DNA of 64,000 nt. Origin: Distichodus sexfasciatus. Its lineage: Eukaryota; Chordata; Actinopteri; Characiformes; Distichodontidae. The stretch lies in assembly GCA_032718565.1 (NCBI GenBank), contig JAVGVS010000005.1, positions 1-64,000 on the forward strand. The letters are read 5' to 3'. Shown here piece after piece: positions 10,641 through 21,349 of this stretch. Under the pieces are notes generated by a model that did not search any database, had not been told where the DNA came from, and was given only the letters and a program-made list of their open reading frames with translations. Made by a program: the position numbers and the translations under genes. Position 1 is the first letter of the stretch. The number at the start of each line of letters is the position of its first letter.

Positions 10641-11277
10641 AGTTTTCAGTAGCTCCTGATGAAATTTCGTGATTTCCAAATAAGTACACATTCTGCATTA
10701 ATGATATTAATGATAATAAACCTGTTTGTAAAAATAATTCACATAAGACTAGTGAATAACTAGGGAATTTTAGTAAATATACAGTCTGACACTATATATT
10801 ATTATATTCCTAATAAAAGATTAATTTATTCCTAATGGAAACCAATAAACCATAACGGAAAGTACTTTACAGGTCACCATTACAGATTAAAAACCCAGTA
10901 GATCAATAAAAACAATTACATTGTAATTTAGAATTTACAGTCTTATTATTTACATTATGCAGTCTAATGCAAAACAAAAGGAAAAATCCTATGAATATCT
11001 GGAAAAAAAGATACCTAATGGTTTCTATATTTTTTTTCTTTTTTCAAGAAAGACAGAACTTTTACCACCAAAAAGGGCATTACAAAATCACTCCTTCGTA
11101 TTCAACCCCTCTCTCTCCGTCTCTCTCACCCCACACACACTCACACAATTCGAATGTTGTATACAATAACACATTGTGACATGTTCTTGCTCACATCACC
11201 TCCCAGAACATTACAGGGCTACTTAAGTTGCACAAAAGAAGGAAACCACCGGAAAAAAGGACTTATAGCCTGTATAT
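10641..11277. other. AT-rich intron
   Basis: AT-rich sequence with a T-run and a short CT/CA stretch near 11107-11145. The overlapping frames here have no recognisable domain. Confidence 0.45.
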
Positions 11278-11570
11278 TTGTGTGTGTGTGTGTGTGTGTG
11301 CGCGCCACATTCCCAGCACCCTACACATCAGTATACTTCACTGGGGGAAGTCATGTGGAAAGGTAACGCTAGACGTGACAGGACGGATTACTCCCTTAAC
11401 CTGCCAGGGCGGAGGTGGAATATGCAGTGTGTGTTTTTTTTTCCCCTGTGTGTGTGTGTGTGTGTGTGTACGTGTGTGTGGATGTGTGTGTATGTGTCCC
11501 TCAGGGCTTCCAGGGTGACCTCGAACACTGCCTTGGGTGTCTCGTCCATATGTGAGTGTGGAGTGTGTGT
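11278..11570 (+). repeat. TG microsatellites flanking unique sequence
   Basis: TG arrays at about 11281-11300 and 11450-11500, with a short unique segment between them. All long frames are CVCV translations. Confidence 0.7.
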
Positions 11571-11584
11571 GTGAATTTGTCAGT

Positions 11585-11955
11585 TTGGAAAAGAGTGTGT
11601 GCAAACCTCTCAATATGGGGACCTGATTGCACACCAACAAGGTGGGGACGTGTGTCATTGTGGGGACATTAAACCCGAGTCCCCACAAAAAGTGAATCAC
11701 TGTAACGCACCGGTTTCTTCAGGCTTAAACTCCCCTTTCTCTCTCTAAATCTAAAACAGTCCCCGTCATGACTGCGTCCTTAAAAGTGTGTGTGTATGTT
11801 TGTATACTCCCATAATAGGGACTGTAACATGATTGGACGCCGATAAAGTGGGGACGTGTGTCATTATGGGGACATAAAACACCCAATTTTGATTCAAGCT
11901 GAACTTAAAATCTCAGTCCCCATAATGGACACATTCATAACCCTTACAGACCTAA
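11585..11955. mobile_element. Two tandem GTCCCC-type short repeats
   Basis: The first (about 11600-11710) has TGGGGACCTGATTGCACACCAACAAGGTGGGGACGTGTGTCATTGTGGGGACATTAAAC. The second (about 11810-11935) repeats this with TAACATGATTGGACGCC.. AAAGTGGGGACGTGTGTCATTATGGGGACAT. They are in the same orientation about 215 bp apart, so this may be a local duplication of one element. Confidence 0.55.
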
Positions 11956-11959
11956 AATA

Positions 11960-12800
11960 ATTTGGGACGTTTTTCTATACCTTTGTTTTCAGGCTTATTC
12001 CGGTGTGTGCGTGTGTGTGTAGAAGTTGTCCATACATGCTGCATGTTATTGTATTCAGGACGTCCTGCACTACTCAGGTATGTCACAGTTTGATGTGTAA
12101 ACACTCACACAGTCTTAAAATCAGAACATTTCTGATGAAAATTGACCTGCGCCAGTAAAAACGTTTAAACTTTTTTTAGCGTTACGTAGTATAAAAGTGT
12201 TGAAACTGATGTGACTACTAGAACTAGTAAGAACAGTGTCTGTTTTATAGGCTTGCAGAGTTTTTATTATGCAGAGACATTCTACGGCTTAAAATAAGGT
12301 TAGTGCCGGGCGGAAATACATCTTTATTAGATCGTCTGGAACCGGTATGTACACGGTATGTGTATGGTTTTCATTCATTATCTGGATGACTTAATCCCAG
12401 CTGGGGTCGCGAGGGCACGGGAGCCTATCCCGGGAATTTACGGGCACAAGGTGGGGGAACAACCCTGGGCAGGCGCCAACACACCGCAGGGCACACACAC
12501 TCACACAGTCACACGCACATTCACACCTTACGGGGTCAATTTAGAGTCGCCAATTAACCTATAGCGCATGCCTTTAGACTGTGGGAGGAAACTGGAGCAC
12601 TTGGAGGAAAGCCAAGCAAGGGAGAGCATGCAAACTCCACACAAAAATGCCCTATGGCTGTCCCCGGGGTTCGAACCCAGGATGTTTTTGCTGTGAGGCC
12701 ACTGCGCCACCGTGTCGCCCTAAAGGGTTTCCTAGTCATTAGAAACGAATTAATAAACAACGCAAAAAGTGAGTGACAGTCTCAAAAAGTTAAAACAGTG
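11960..12800. mobile_element. hAT-like element copy split by a SINE
   Basis: Shares TTTTTCTATACCTTTGTTTTCAGGCTTATT, CATGCTGCATGTTATTGTATTCAGGACGT and TATGCAGAGACATTCTACGG with the element at 53252-54550, and ATTAATAAACAACGCAAAA...GTCTCAAAAAGTT with the one at 4690-5550. A family-2 SINE (12370-12720) interrupts it. Limits are approximate. Confidence 0.55.
12370..12720 (-). mobile_element. tRNA-derived SINE, family 2, near full length
   Basis: On the minus strand it has the head GGCGACACGGTGGCGCAGTGG with A box TGGCGCAGTGG, B box GGTTCGAACCC, then TGTGTGGAGTTTGCATGCTCTCCC, TTCCTCCCACAGTCTAAAGGCATGCG, the AATTGGCGACTCTAAA body, GGGATAGGCTCCC and an ATGAATGA tail. This SINE type is very common in fish. 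Other copies: 29693-29970, 39682-40020, 53727-54074, 55760-55930 and a tail fragment at 63090-63195. Confidence 0.88.
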
Positions 12801-13029
12801 TGTATGTGTGTGTGTGTGTGTGTGTGCATCTTTGGCCCTTTAGGTGCTTGGCATCTGCCTGCCTCTGCGTCCTTTCATTACTGATCAGTGCATGGACAGT
12901 GTATGAATGAACAGACGAACATGGACAACATAAGGCCCAGAAGAGGTAGAGAGCCAGAGGGAGAGAGAGAAAGAGAGGATGGTGGGAGGGAACGTCAGGG
13001 CTGTTCTCTGTCTGCACCGTATCAAAGCT
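12801..13029. other. Unique sequence with TG array
   Basis: A TG array at 12800-12826 and a short GA-rich stretch at 12950-12985. No gene is seen. Confidence 0.45.
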
Positions 13030-13264
13030 CCACTATCTCTCCTGCTCGGCACAACAGCTTGAAAGCATCAGGCATGGGTATTTTCACTTTTATTAGAATT
13101 TCTCTTCCCCGCTCTCCATCTCGCCGCTCTTTGGTGGGAGGTTGTAGGTTTACGTTTTGCCAGCTTGTCTGGTACGCAGCCAGCGGCACGGCGGTAATGC
13201 GGGCCAGAGCTGCACGGCTGTACACAATAAAGAGGCGAGATGAGAAAGAGCCTTTATGGGCCAA
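13030..13264. promoter_or_regulatory. Candidate conserved non-coding element
   Basis: A repeat-free, moderately GC-rich block (ACAGCTTGAAAGCATCAGGC, GGTTTACGTTTTGCCAGC, GGCGGTAATGCGGGCC, ACAATAAAGAGGCGAG) between microsatellites. It reads open in some frames but has no codon signature or splice sites. Regulatory status is inference from composition. Confidence 0.28.
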
Positions 13265-13693
13265 GATACGAGGAGAGGGAGAGAGGAGAAGGAAGGAGAG
13301 AGAGGAGAAGACGGGGAGAGGGAGAGGGGAAAAAATGCCGTGGCCTATAAATCGGGATCAAAGACGGGGAAAAAACTTTAGCACGGCCCGCTGTTCAGAT
13401 CTTTTGTTTATCCCGCAAATACCGTCATCAAAAAAAAGCGTCGTCTCACTTCACCGAGAACCTTTACACAGATTATTTAAAGCGGCGAGATGAAAGACGA
13501 GTGGAATTACCAGACTGAGAGAGAGGCGGGGGAAGAGAGAGGGTGAGAGGGAGCTGATGACTGATACATGGAAAAAAGGAGAGAAAAGAAAGGGAATAGA
13601 AAAACAGAAAGAAAGACAAAGGTATACTAGGTATGCAAAAGGGAAAAAAGGGGGATAGAGAGCATGAATGCCTGAGGGGGGGCAGAGAAAAGG

Positions 13694-13733
<40 letters not shown>

Positions 13734-14370
13734 GGGGAACAGAGAGAGAGAGAGAAAGAGAGAGAGAGGTGGGGAAAATAGAGAGAGACAGAGAAAGAGA
13801 TGGATGGAGAGTGAGACAGTGAAAGAGTGAGAGAGAGGAGGTGAGAGAGTGATGTCGATAGGGTGAAGGAGAGAGAGAGAGATAGGGAAAGAGAGAGAGA
13901 GAGAAAAAGAGGGATAGGATAGAGAGAGGGAAAGAGAGAGAGAAGGACAGTGAGAAAGTTAAGAGAGAGAGAAAGGGATGGGGAGAGAGAGGGATAGAGA
14001 CACAGAGAGAGAGGGGGAGAGAGAGATATGATGATGATGATGATGATGATTATGACGACTGATAAAGAGAATAAGGGAGACAAAAAAGAAAAATGGGAGA
14101 ACCTTGGTCAGAGGAACTCAGAGATGGAGGCCTGGAGAGAGAGACAGAGAGAAAGAGAGAACGAGAGAAATGATGATGATGATGACGATGACAACTGATA
14201 AATAGAAGAAGTGAGAGAAAAGTGAGGGAGACAGAAAACATATACCAGATATGCACCAAAAGAGAGTGCGCCTTAGAGAGAGGAACTGAGAGTGAGAAGG
14301 AGAGAGAGAGAGAGAGAGAGAGCGGGAGAGAGAGAGAGTATGGGAGGTAAGAATGGATTGAAATAGGAGC
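13265..14370 (+). repeat. Polypurine (GA)n block with higher-order repeats
   Basis: About 1.1 kb, nearly all purine on the plus strand. Interspersed markers show a longer period: TGATGATGATG...GACTGATAAAGAGAATAAG...GAGGAACT at about 14028-14120 recurs as TGATGATGATGACGATGACAACTGATAAATAGAAG...GAGGAACTGAGAG at about 14171-14290, and a decayed form begins near 13555. Two imperfect units of about 145 bp are therefore visible. The long serine/leucine frames on the opposite strand are translations of this repeat and are not genes. Confidence 0.85.
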
Positions 14371-14499
14371 AAATATCCTGGAGAGAGTGACCCATATTCC
14401 TGGTGAGGAGGATTACCTGTCTAAAGAGTCTCAACATCTCTCTTAGTCCCTTTTCATCCTCCTCTTTCTCTCTCTTTTACTCCCTCTCCATTTTCCTGC

Positions 14500-14800
14500 A
14501 GCACAGCCCACAGTATCAGAGCCACTGTGAATGGCTGAGAGTTTCCTTAACACACACACACACACTTTAGCTATAAAGGCAGCCGCTCTGTGGTTGTGTA
14601 AAACCCTCTCCTGCCGGAGCGTCTCTCTCGCCTCGCTGCTGCAAATAAGGAGCTGCTTCCTTTATTCCATATTCTAGCGACGTTCCACCTGTTCATGTCT
14701 GCTGAGAACACGGCTATGAATGAGTCAGATCCAGAACGATTAATCAGCTGACATAATAATCATTATGACACCAACTGCAGATAATCATTGCTTCAACGAT
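14500..14800. promoter_or_regulatory. Candidate conserved non-coding element
   Basis: A block of intermediate GC between a CA array and the LINE relic, with GCTATAAAGGCAGCC, CTGCAAATAAGGAGCTG, ATGAGTCAGATCC (AP-1-like), CGATTAATCAGCTGAC and CATAATAATCATTATG. E-box, homeodomain-like and AP-1-like words cluster within 250 bp. The call is inferred from motif density only. Confidence 0.3.
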
Positions 14801-14830
14801 TACAGATAAAAAGTTGAACTAATGTAACTC

Positions 14831-15545
14831 TCTACTTCCACTGAAGGCGACAAGACCACTTCAATTGATCCAGAATGAAGCTGCGAGACTCGTCTACAAC
14901 GTTCCTACGTTCTTGCATCTTTGCTACTGCTCTCCTTGGGGCATCTGTCACCAAGTCGCGACCTTACCGTTTCTTTTCTTGGAGAACTCAGTTATCATCC
15001 TCTCGAAGATGAAAAGAAATTGTTGTGTCACTCTGGTCATTCTCTTTGCACACTGGCAACCTTTCCAGAACCTGTAGCTATCTTCTATAGAACATCAGAA
15101 AGATCCGTCCCCTTCACACCACCGACGCTACCCAGGTACTCATCCAGTCTCTGGTCATCTCCAAGTTGGACTACTGCCACTCTCTACTGACTGGACTTCC
15201 TCTGAAGGCAACAAGACCACTTCAGTTGATCCAGAACACAGCTGCGAAGAACTCTACAATGTTCCTAAATTCTCACACACCACACCTCTACTACGGAACC
15301 TGCACTGGCTCCCTGTGGCCGCTCGCATCAGGTTCAAATCCTTAACACTGGTCTTCAAGCCCAAGAATGGAACAACACATCCTTACGTATCAGCACTGAT
15401 CACTTCTCGTCCTCTCACAGCATCAAGCGTTCGGTCTGTCTTTTTATATATACCTTTTATACGTGACTTGTCTTTGTTGGCCGACCACCACCCTTATCCA
15501 ACACATGCCATTGCTGTTGTCATTTTTGGTCACCAAGTGACTAAG
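14831..15545 (+). pseudogene. L2/CR1-type LINE reverse transcriptase relic
   Basis: Translated pieces match the C-terminal part of L2/CR1-clade non-LTR retrotransposon ORF2: NIRKIRPLHTTDATQVLIQS, then VISKLDYCHSLLTGLP, RPLQLIQNTAAKN and, after a shift, LHWLPVAARIRFKSLTLVFK. It carries an in-frame stop (CSYLL*NIRKIRP) and at least two frame changes, and ends without a recognisable 3' tail. The GLPLKATRPLQLIQN segment occurs twice, at about 14843-14905 and 15196-15265, so the relic is rearranged. It cannot encode a working protein. Confidence 0.85.
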
Positions 15546-15564
15546 TGATTAAAAATAAAAATGA

Positions 15565-16330
15565 AAATGTGCTGCAAAGCAACAAAACATATGACTGAAG
15601 TTCAGAACGCACATGCGAACACACTGCGATTATAAAGATGCTACACAAATTCAGAAAACACTTAACGACACGAGTGCCGGATTTTACAACCACGCTTCAC
15701 ATTCACAGACGCACCGCAAATACGGAATTCACACGCAACTTCAGAAACAGCCATAACACAAAGGAAGCGTTTTCAGGGGATTTTGCTCGGGTAGTCACGC
15801 TCTTTTCAACAACGTTTGGGAAGATTGGGGCAGTCGGTTGTGTACCGGTTAGGGAGTGAGTCACCGGTTCAAGGTGCCACTGAGGCACTGCTCCCCCGGG
15901 TGCTGCTAAAGCTGTACACTGCTCCTTCATGGATGGATCAAATGCAGAGGTCACATTTCGTTGTCGTACATTGTGTGCTGGGCTGTGTTCACAATGAAAA
16001 ATAATCACCCATTCATGATTTATTCCACATATTACTAAGTACGATTAAACCATGGCAGCTGTTTATATCTCAAATATACGTTTTCACTCTGTTTCACTCA
16101 CCGCTTTAGCATCATACGATCAAAAAGCATGTGATGTCCCTGGAAAAACTGTCTCCTGTTTTGTTTCGCACTTCAGTTCTCGTTCAATTCTTGTTTCTGA
16201 AGATGCATGTGATGTCCTTATTCGCAGCGCTTCTGTGAATGTCTGCTTAGAAAGTGTTTTCTGACTTTGCGTAGTGGCGTTTGTACGTGTGTTATGAATA
16301 TGTTTTGCTGCTTTGCGCTGTATTGAATTG
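15565..16330. mobile_element. Long inverted-repeat (foldback-like) element
   Basis: The left arm (about 15570-15785) contains CTGCAAAGCAACAAAACATAT, TTCAGAAAACACTTAACGA, CACATTCACAGACGC and CTTCAGAAACA. The right arm (about 16085-16325), read in reverse, has GCGCAAAGCAGCAAAACATAT, GTCAGAAAACACTTTCTAAG, GACATTCACAGAAGC and CTTCAGAAACA in the same order. The arms are diverged but collinear over more than 200 bp. A family-1 SINE lies between them. No coding capacity remains. Confidence 0.7.
15825..16008 (+). mobile_element. SINE family 1 inside inverted-repeat element
   Basis: Head GTTGTGTACCGGTTAGGGAGTGAGTCACCGGTTCAAGG (B-box-like), then the body CACTGCTCCCCCGGGTGCTG, ACTGCTCCTTCATGGATGG, CAAATGCAGAGGTCAC and the tail GTTCACAATGAAAAATAATCA. 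Its diagnostic GGTACCACTGAGGTACTCATG segment is shortened by a deletion. Confidence 0.78.
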
Positions 16331-17202
16331 GGCTCTCTCGCCCACCGCAGTGGAGCCTCGCTCTGTCCTGCAGCCGTGCAGCCGTGCCTCCTGCTTCACA
16401 CCCGGGAAAGGGAAAATCTTCATGTTTCATGTTTGGGAATATAATTTTGCCGTTCACAGAACCTAAACGTAAATGACAGATTGTAGATTTTTTACGGAAC
16501 AGATGGATGGATGGATGGTCAGTTAGTTACTCAGACATAGAGAAAAACATGGTGAGGATGAGGCTGGAGTTCTGAAAGGGCTGTTTAGTGTTATGCTGCA
16601 ATGGTGTGTGTGTGTGTGTGTGTGTGTCCTATGGAGCTGTAATTCATAAGACCAACAGTTGCGTTTCATCTTTTCGGCTCGATTGTCTTATCTGCCCCGT
16701 GAAAAACAAACTGACCACAGCGGTTTATATGTTTGGGCAGAGTGAAGACAAGCAGCCTGCACGGGACCCACAGAGTTTACTGAGTGTCTAACAAGAAGGA
16801 CAAACATACACACACACACACACACACACACAGAGTTACACAACGAAGTAGAAGATTCTGAACACCACAGGAACACACACAGTCAACATCTCTCTCTTTC
16901 TCTAAATGAAATATTGTGGTAGGATGTTTACCATTGCTGATGACCTGACACACACACACACACTCACACACACACACACACACACTCCACTCAACAAATC
17001 ACTCCAAGTGCTTTCAGATAGCAGATAGTGGTGTTTATTTTCCCCTTCAATCTATCACACACACACAAACACACACACACACACACACTCACACACGTTG
17101 CAGTGATGAACTCTGTGGGGACTTGGTTTTACATCCCCACAGTGACACGGGTCCCCACCTTGTTAATGTGCAATCAGCCAAAGTTCCACAATGGGGGGTT
17201 TA

Positions 17203-17244
<42 letters not shown>

Positions 17245-17590
17245 GTGATTTATTTCTGCTCTTGCTTATAAGTCACATCCTGATGTTCTAACAGGTTTAA
17301 TCAGAGCGTCTCTAACAGCAGAAACATTCAACATTCCGCCATCATCTGACCTAATTACCAACACAACTACTCTCTCTCTCTGTTATATATATACACACAC
17401 ACACTCTCTCTCTCTCTCACACACACACACACTCACACTCACTCAGAGGGAGGGATGCTAATTGCTCAAATCAAACAAGGAGAAGTAGAATCAAGCTGCA
17501 TTAAAACTAGCTGGTAGCTGAATACATTCCGCAGTGTATGAAAATCATTTGAAAAGTAATGAAGTGAATATAAGTGTTTTATTTGGAAGC
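16331..17590. other. Upstream sequence dominated by CA/TG arrays
   Basis: GGAT units (16503-16520), TG (about 16600-16626), CA (16805-16830, 16950-16985, 17049-17095), a GTCCCC-type repeat (about 17105-17205), a perfect CA array (17207-17240), and CT and CA arrays around 17370-17440. The frames are CVCV/THTH translations. No gene is seen. Confidence 0.6.
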
Positions 17591-18205
17591 GGCATACAAG
17601 AGGAGAGTGTGAGTGCAGGAGAGAGAGAGCGAGAAGATGGTGAAAGAAAGAAAATAAGAGAAAATTATAGAAAGGGTTAGAATAGTGAATGTGTGGGATG
17701 AAAAGAGAAAGAGAGAGAAAGGGGGAAGAGAGAGAGAAGGAAAGAGAGAAGAAGAAAAAATGAGGAAAAGAGTGAGAGTGCCACAGAGAAAAGCAGAAGA
17801 GTGAGGGAGTGAGAAAGAGAATAAAAGAGAAAGAGAAAAAGAGTGAGAGAGGGAAATAGAGAGAAGAAAAGAGAAAAAGAGCAAGAGAGAGAGAGGTGAA
17901 GTGTTGAAGAGAGGGAAAGAGAGGGAGATGGAGAGAGAGTGAAAGAGAGATGGGGAGAGCGAGAGAGGAAGAGAGTAAGAAAGGGAAAGACTGCGTTACA
18001 AAGAAAGAGTGAGAGAGAAAGAGAGTAAGAAAGGGAAAGACTACGTGACAAAGAAAGAGTGAGAGAGAAAGAGAGTAAGAAAGGGAAAGACTGCGTGACA
18101 AAGAAAGAGTGAGAGAGAAAGAGAGTAACAGTGAGAGAGAGACGGCATGAGCGAGAGAACGAGCAGAAAAGCGCGAGAGAGAGAGAGAGCGGAGGAGAGA
18201 GAGAA

Positions 18206-18241
<36 letters not shown>

Positions 18242-18278
18242 GAGGAGAGAGAGAAGGAGTGAGAGAGAGAAGGAGAGG

Positions 18279-18313
<35 letters not shown>

Positions 18314-18315
18314 TG
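17590..18315 (+). repeat. Polypurine (GA)n block
   Basis: About 725 bp of purine-rich DNA on the plus strand made of GAGA, GAAA and GGGA words. It includes three 50-bp tandem units (17976-18125) and two GCGGAGGAGAGAGAGAAGGAGTG units near 18189 and 18239. The opposite-strand serine-rich frames are repeat translations. Confidence 0.85.
17976..18125 (+). repeat. 50-bp tandem repeat x3
   Basis: Three nearly identical 50-bp units starting at 17976, 18026 and 18076. Each holds AAGAAAGGGAAAGACT(G/A)CG followed by T(T/G)ACAAAGAAAGAG. Only one or two substitutions separate the units, so this amplification is young compared with the block around it. Confidence 0.92.
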
Positions 18316-19123
18316 TTAAATGCTTAAACTGCCACTATAGTCTCATCTAGATCTCACTTCATTGCATTACTCACCTTAAGAGTTAAACCTAACACACTTT
18401 TATATAAACACTCTCACACACACTTATACACACACACTTATACACACACACTCACACACACACACTCACACACACACACTTATACACACACACTTATACA
18501 CACACAATCAGAGAGAAAAGTGTGTGTTTGTGTAGCAGGAGTGCAGGTCAGTAACTGACTCATTTCCTCTCCTCATCCAGACAGTTTCGCCTGCATCCAG
18601 TTTCACATCAACAATCTCTCAGCCATCGACATGCACATCAGACAAAATCCCAGTGCACCACACACTTACACTCACACACACACACACACACACTCCGAGA
18701 GGAAGGCCTTGTGGGTCTTGAAGTCGTAGTGAGACAAACAAAGCGAGTGCTGAGAAGTTGATGGAGTTTTCAAGCTTCCATTTGTCTGTGTGATCATTAG
18801 CAAGCGACATTAGAGAGAAACACACGCAGCGGAGAGGAGAGAGGATGGAGTGATGATGATGGAGGAGTCAGGCAATAGAGAGAGAGCGAGAGGGAGAGAT
18901 AAGGGATGAAGCAAGAAAAGAAAGAAAGAAAGACAGACAGAGAGGAAGAGACATGTCCATGATGATCCATAATTTTCCTCTCTGTCTTTCTCTCAGTCTG
19001 TCGCCCTACACACACACACACACACACACGCAGCCCTGGAAAACCAGAAGGAAGAGAAAAGTAGATCTCCAGCAGTGACTTACACTCCCTCTGACCTAAG
19101 AGGCCTGTGGAGTCAACAAATGC

Positions 19124-19156
<33 letters not shown>

Positions 19157-19548
19157 CCTGAGATTGATTGGCACCCTGTGAGACAGATTTCTCCATCACA
19201 CTAGTGACTGAGGCAGAAAGTGGAGTTTTCATGGCTGAACACTTCAGGATCAGACATGTCCTCAGTACAGTTACACAGGCTGCACACACACACACACACA
19301 CACAGCCCACCTACACCTACACACAGTCCGACTGCTTTTACCTTATCTACATCTTCACACACACACACACCAGCAACTACACCAACAGCATTATTACACT
19401 ATTATTACTTCTGATAGATAACACACCTAACACACCACCAGGTAAAATAACACACCACTTAGTCATGAGGGAGAGAGAGAACAAGCAAGAGAAAGAAAAT
19501 AGATGGATAAGCAAGAATGAGAAAGTGGGGAAGAAAATCAAAACGAAA
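18316..19548. other. CA-rich upstream sequence
   Basis: CACA/CTTATACACA repeats (18415-18505), CA arrays at 18670-18694, 19010-19030, 19126-19155 and 19284-19304, and GA stretches near 18875-18950 and 19465-19500. Short unique segments separate them. None shows splice-bounded coding potential. Confidence 0.6.
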
Positions 19549-19550
19549 AT

Positions 19551-19611
<61 letters not shown>

Positions 19612-19633
19612 CAGATAGACAGACGGACAGACG

Positions 19634-19699
<66 letters not shown>

Positions 19700-19752
19700 C
19701 AGACAGACGGACAGACGGACAGACGGATAGATAGATAGATAGATAGATAGAT
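19549..19752 (+). repeat. (GATA)n with GACA/GACG variant clusters
   Basis: About 200 bp of GATA units interrupted twice by GACA/GACG clusters (about 19609-19635 and 19698-19728). The second cluster repeats the pattern of the first (AGACAGACGGACAGACGGATAGAT), so the compound unit has probably been duplicated. This is a Bkm-type GATA/GACA sequence. Confidence 0.93.
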
Positions 19753-20280
19753 GGATAGAATAATAGAAAAAATGGGTAATCAAGAGAAAGGGTGGGGAAA
19801 AAAGAGAGAAAGACAACGACAGAGAGAGAATAAGAGAAAGAGTGAGGGAGGGTGAGAAAGAGCTCAATGCAAACACACTTTAAACTCTGAAGCACCTGCA
19901 TGATGGTGCATTCATTACGTATATCAGCGAGCTCAAAGCATGAATACATTCACACACACAAAAACACACACACACACACACACACACACTGCTTCGCCGC
20001 ATTTCACAGCATTAAGCTTAGTCTCAAAGCATGACGTTGTGTTCCCCAAACACATGAAATATACGAGGTTTATTCAACCAGTGTCAGTGTTACACAAATA
20101 TGTGTGTGTGTGTGTGTGTGTTTTAATACAACGTGTTTTTTGTGGTCAGAGACAGAGATAATTAACACTCTTCTGTCACACTGCAGAATTCTGTTTTGTC
20201 TACCTCTGTCTCTGCCCGGACCATCTCAGGTGGAACCTGGTGTGTGTGTGTGTGTGTGTGTAATTATTAGTACATTCAGT
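19753..20280. other. Upstream sequence, CA/TG arrays
   Basis: GA-rich residue up to about 19860, a CA array at 19960-19990, TG arrays at 20100-20120 and 20239-20261, and unique sequence between. No gene is seen. Confidence 0.5.
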
Positions 20281-20574
20281 CAGGCTGATTAATTGGCCAC
20301 CGCTCCCCCGCTCTCTCCGTCTATCGACCGTAGGAGAGGTTTGGCATCTAACAAAGAGCTTATTGATGGGATCCATCCATCCCTCCTCCTCCTCCTCCTC
20401 TACCAGGAGCTGCAGGTAGACTCTCTCGGGACGCCGCAGGTAGGGCACAATGCGGCCGTTGTGTGTGTGAGCGGCTGCAGGTCACGGTCTGCAGAGCGCC
20501 ACTATCAGCCTCGAGCCGTCTTCAAACGCACCGGGGAGCTGATAATGAAGAGGTGAAGGGGACAGAGTTCAGAG
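20281..20574. promoter_or_regulatory. Candidate regulatory block beside ZNF143 site
   Basis: A GC-rich unique block with CTGATTAATTGG, (CTC)n near 20383-20400, GGAGCTGCAGGTAGACT and repeated CTGCAG cores. It lies immediately left of a ZNF143-type element. ZNF143 sites are usually promoter-proximal, so this could be part of a promoter or insulator. That is an inference. Confidence 0.35.
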
Positions 20575-20597
20575 ACTACATCTCCCACAATGCCCTG
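20575..20597 (+). promoter_or_regulatory. ZNF143 (Staf)-type binding site
   Basis: ACTACATCTCCCACAATGCC followed by CTG matches the long ZNF143/Staf consensus ACTACAnnTCCCAnnATGC at every fixed base. A 19-base match is very unlikely by chance in 64 kb. Known ZNF143 sites mark promoters and chromatin-loop anchors. Occupancy is not shown by sequence. Confidence 0.65.
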
Positions 20598-21345
20598 CTC
20601 ATTGGGAGCTGCAGGGGCTAGACATCAGGGATGGTGGGAGAGCGAGTACAGGAGTGGGAGGTGAGAGGAGGGAGAGCGGGCGGGGGAGTGGCGACAAAGA
20701 GACGGCCAGCGGAAATGGGAGAATAAAATGAGAGAGATATCGGCGGCCTGATGTACAGATACCTGTCTAAAGGGCAGACACACACACACACACACACACA
20801 TTCACAAACTCACACAGACAGGCTGGCTGTTTAACCTTCAACGATCAGCTTTCTCTCTTTTTCTAGCTATTCTTTGCTTCTATTTTTCGGTCTGTGTCTA
20901 TCATAAAGGGTATAGGGGAAAGCAGAGGGTCTGCACCGGAGAAAAAGTCCGACAACACACAGATCTAACCTACAGTTTACAGTTTTATCTCACACACACA
21001 CACCCCTCACTGGCCCGTATCACACGACAGCCCTGATTAGCCGGCGTATCCCAGAGAGCAACATGTTAAACTGAGTTTTTCCTGCCCGTCTCCTCTTCGC
21101 GCCCGAGGCGGGCATCGGTGTGTTTACCTGGCGCTAAATAAGCTCAACCCAGGATGGAGAGGGATCTGTAACGAGCTGATGAGAGGAATGAGGTGTGTTG
21201 CAGCAGGTAAACACACACAGCGTGCGGAGGCCCAACACGGGAGCTGTGAAGCAGTTTATTAAGAGAAGCTGTGAGGCGGCAGAGAGATGATGTAGCACAG
21301 CTGTGAAATTCCTCTACACACAACACACAACCTGCAGCAGTCATC
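20598..21345. other. GC-richer upstream sequence, no gene seen
   Basis: Purine-rich GGGAGGTGAGAGGAGGGAG stretch (20635-20700), CA arrays (20778-20800, 20992-21003) and unique sequence with GCGCCCGAGGCGGGC near 21099. No exon or RNA gene is recognised. Confidence 0.4.
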
Positions 21346-21349
21346 GCTG

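Noticed and set aside
13451..14083. 210-codon minus-strand frame
   Set aside because: Translation of the (GA)n block; pure S/L/P low complexity.
17466..18101. 211-codon minus-strand frame
   Set aside because: Translation of a polypurine block including the 50-bp tandem repeat.
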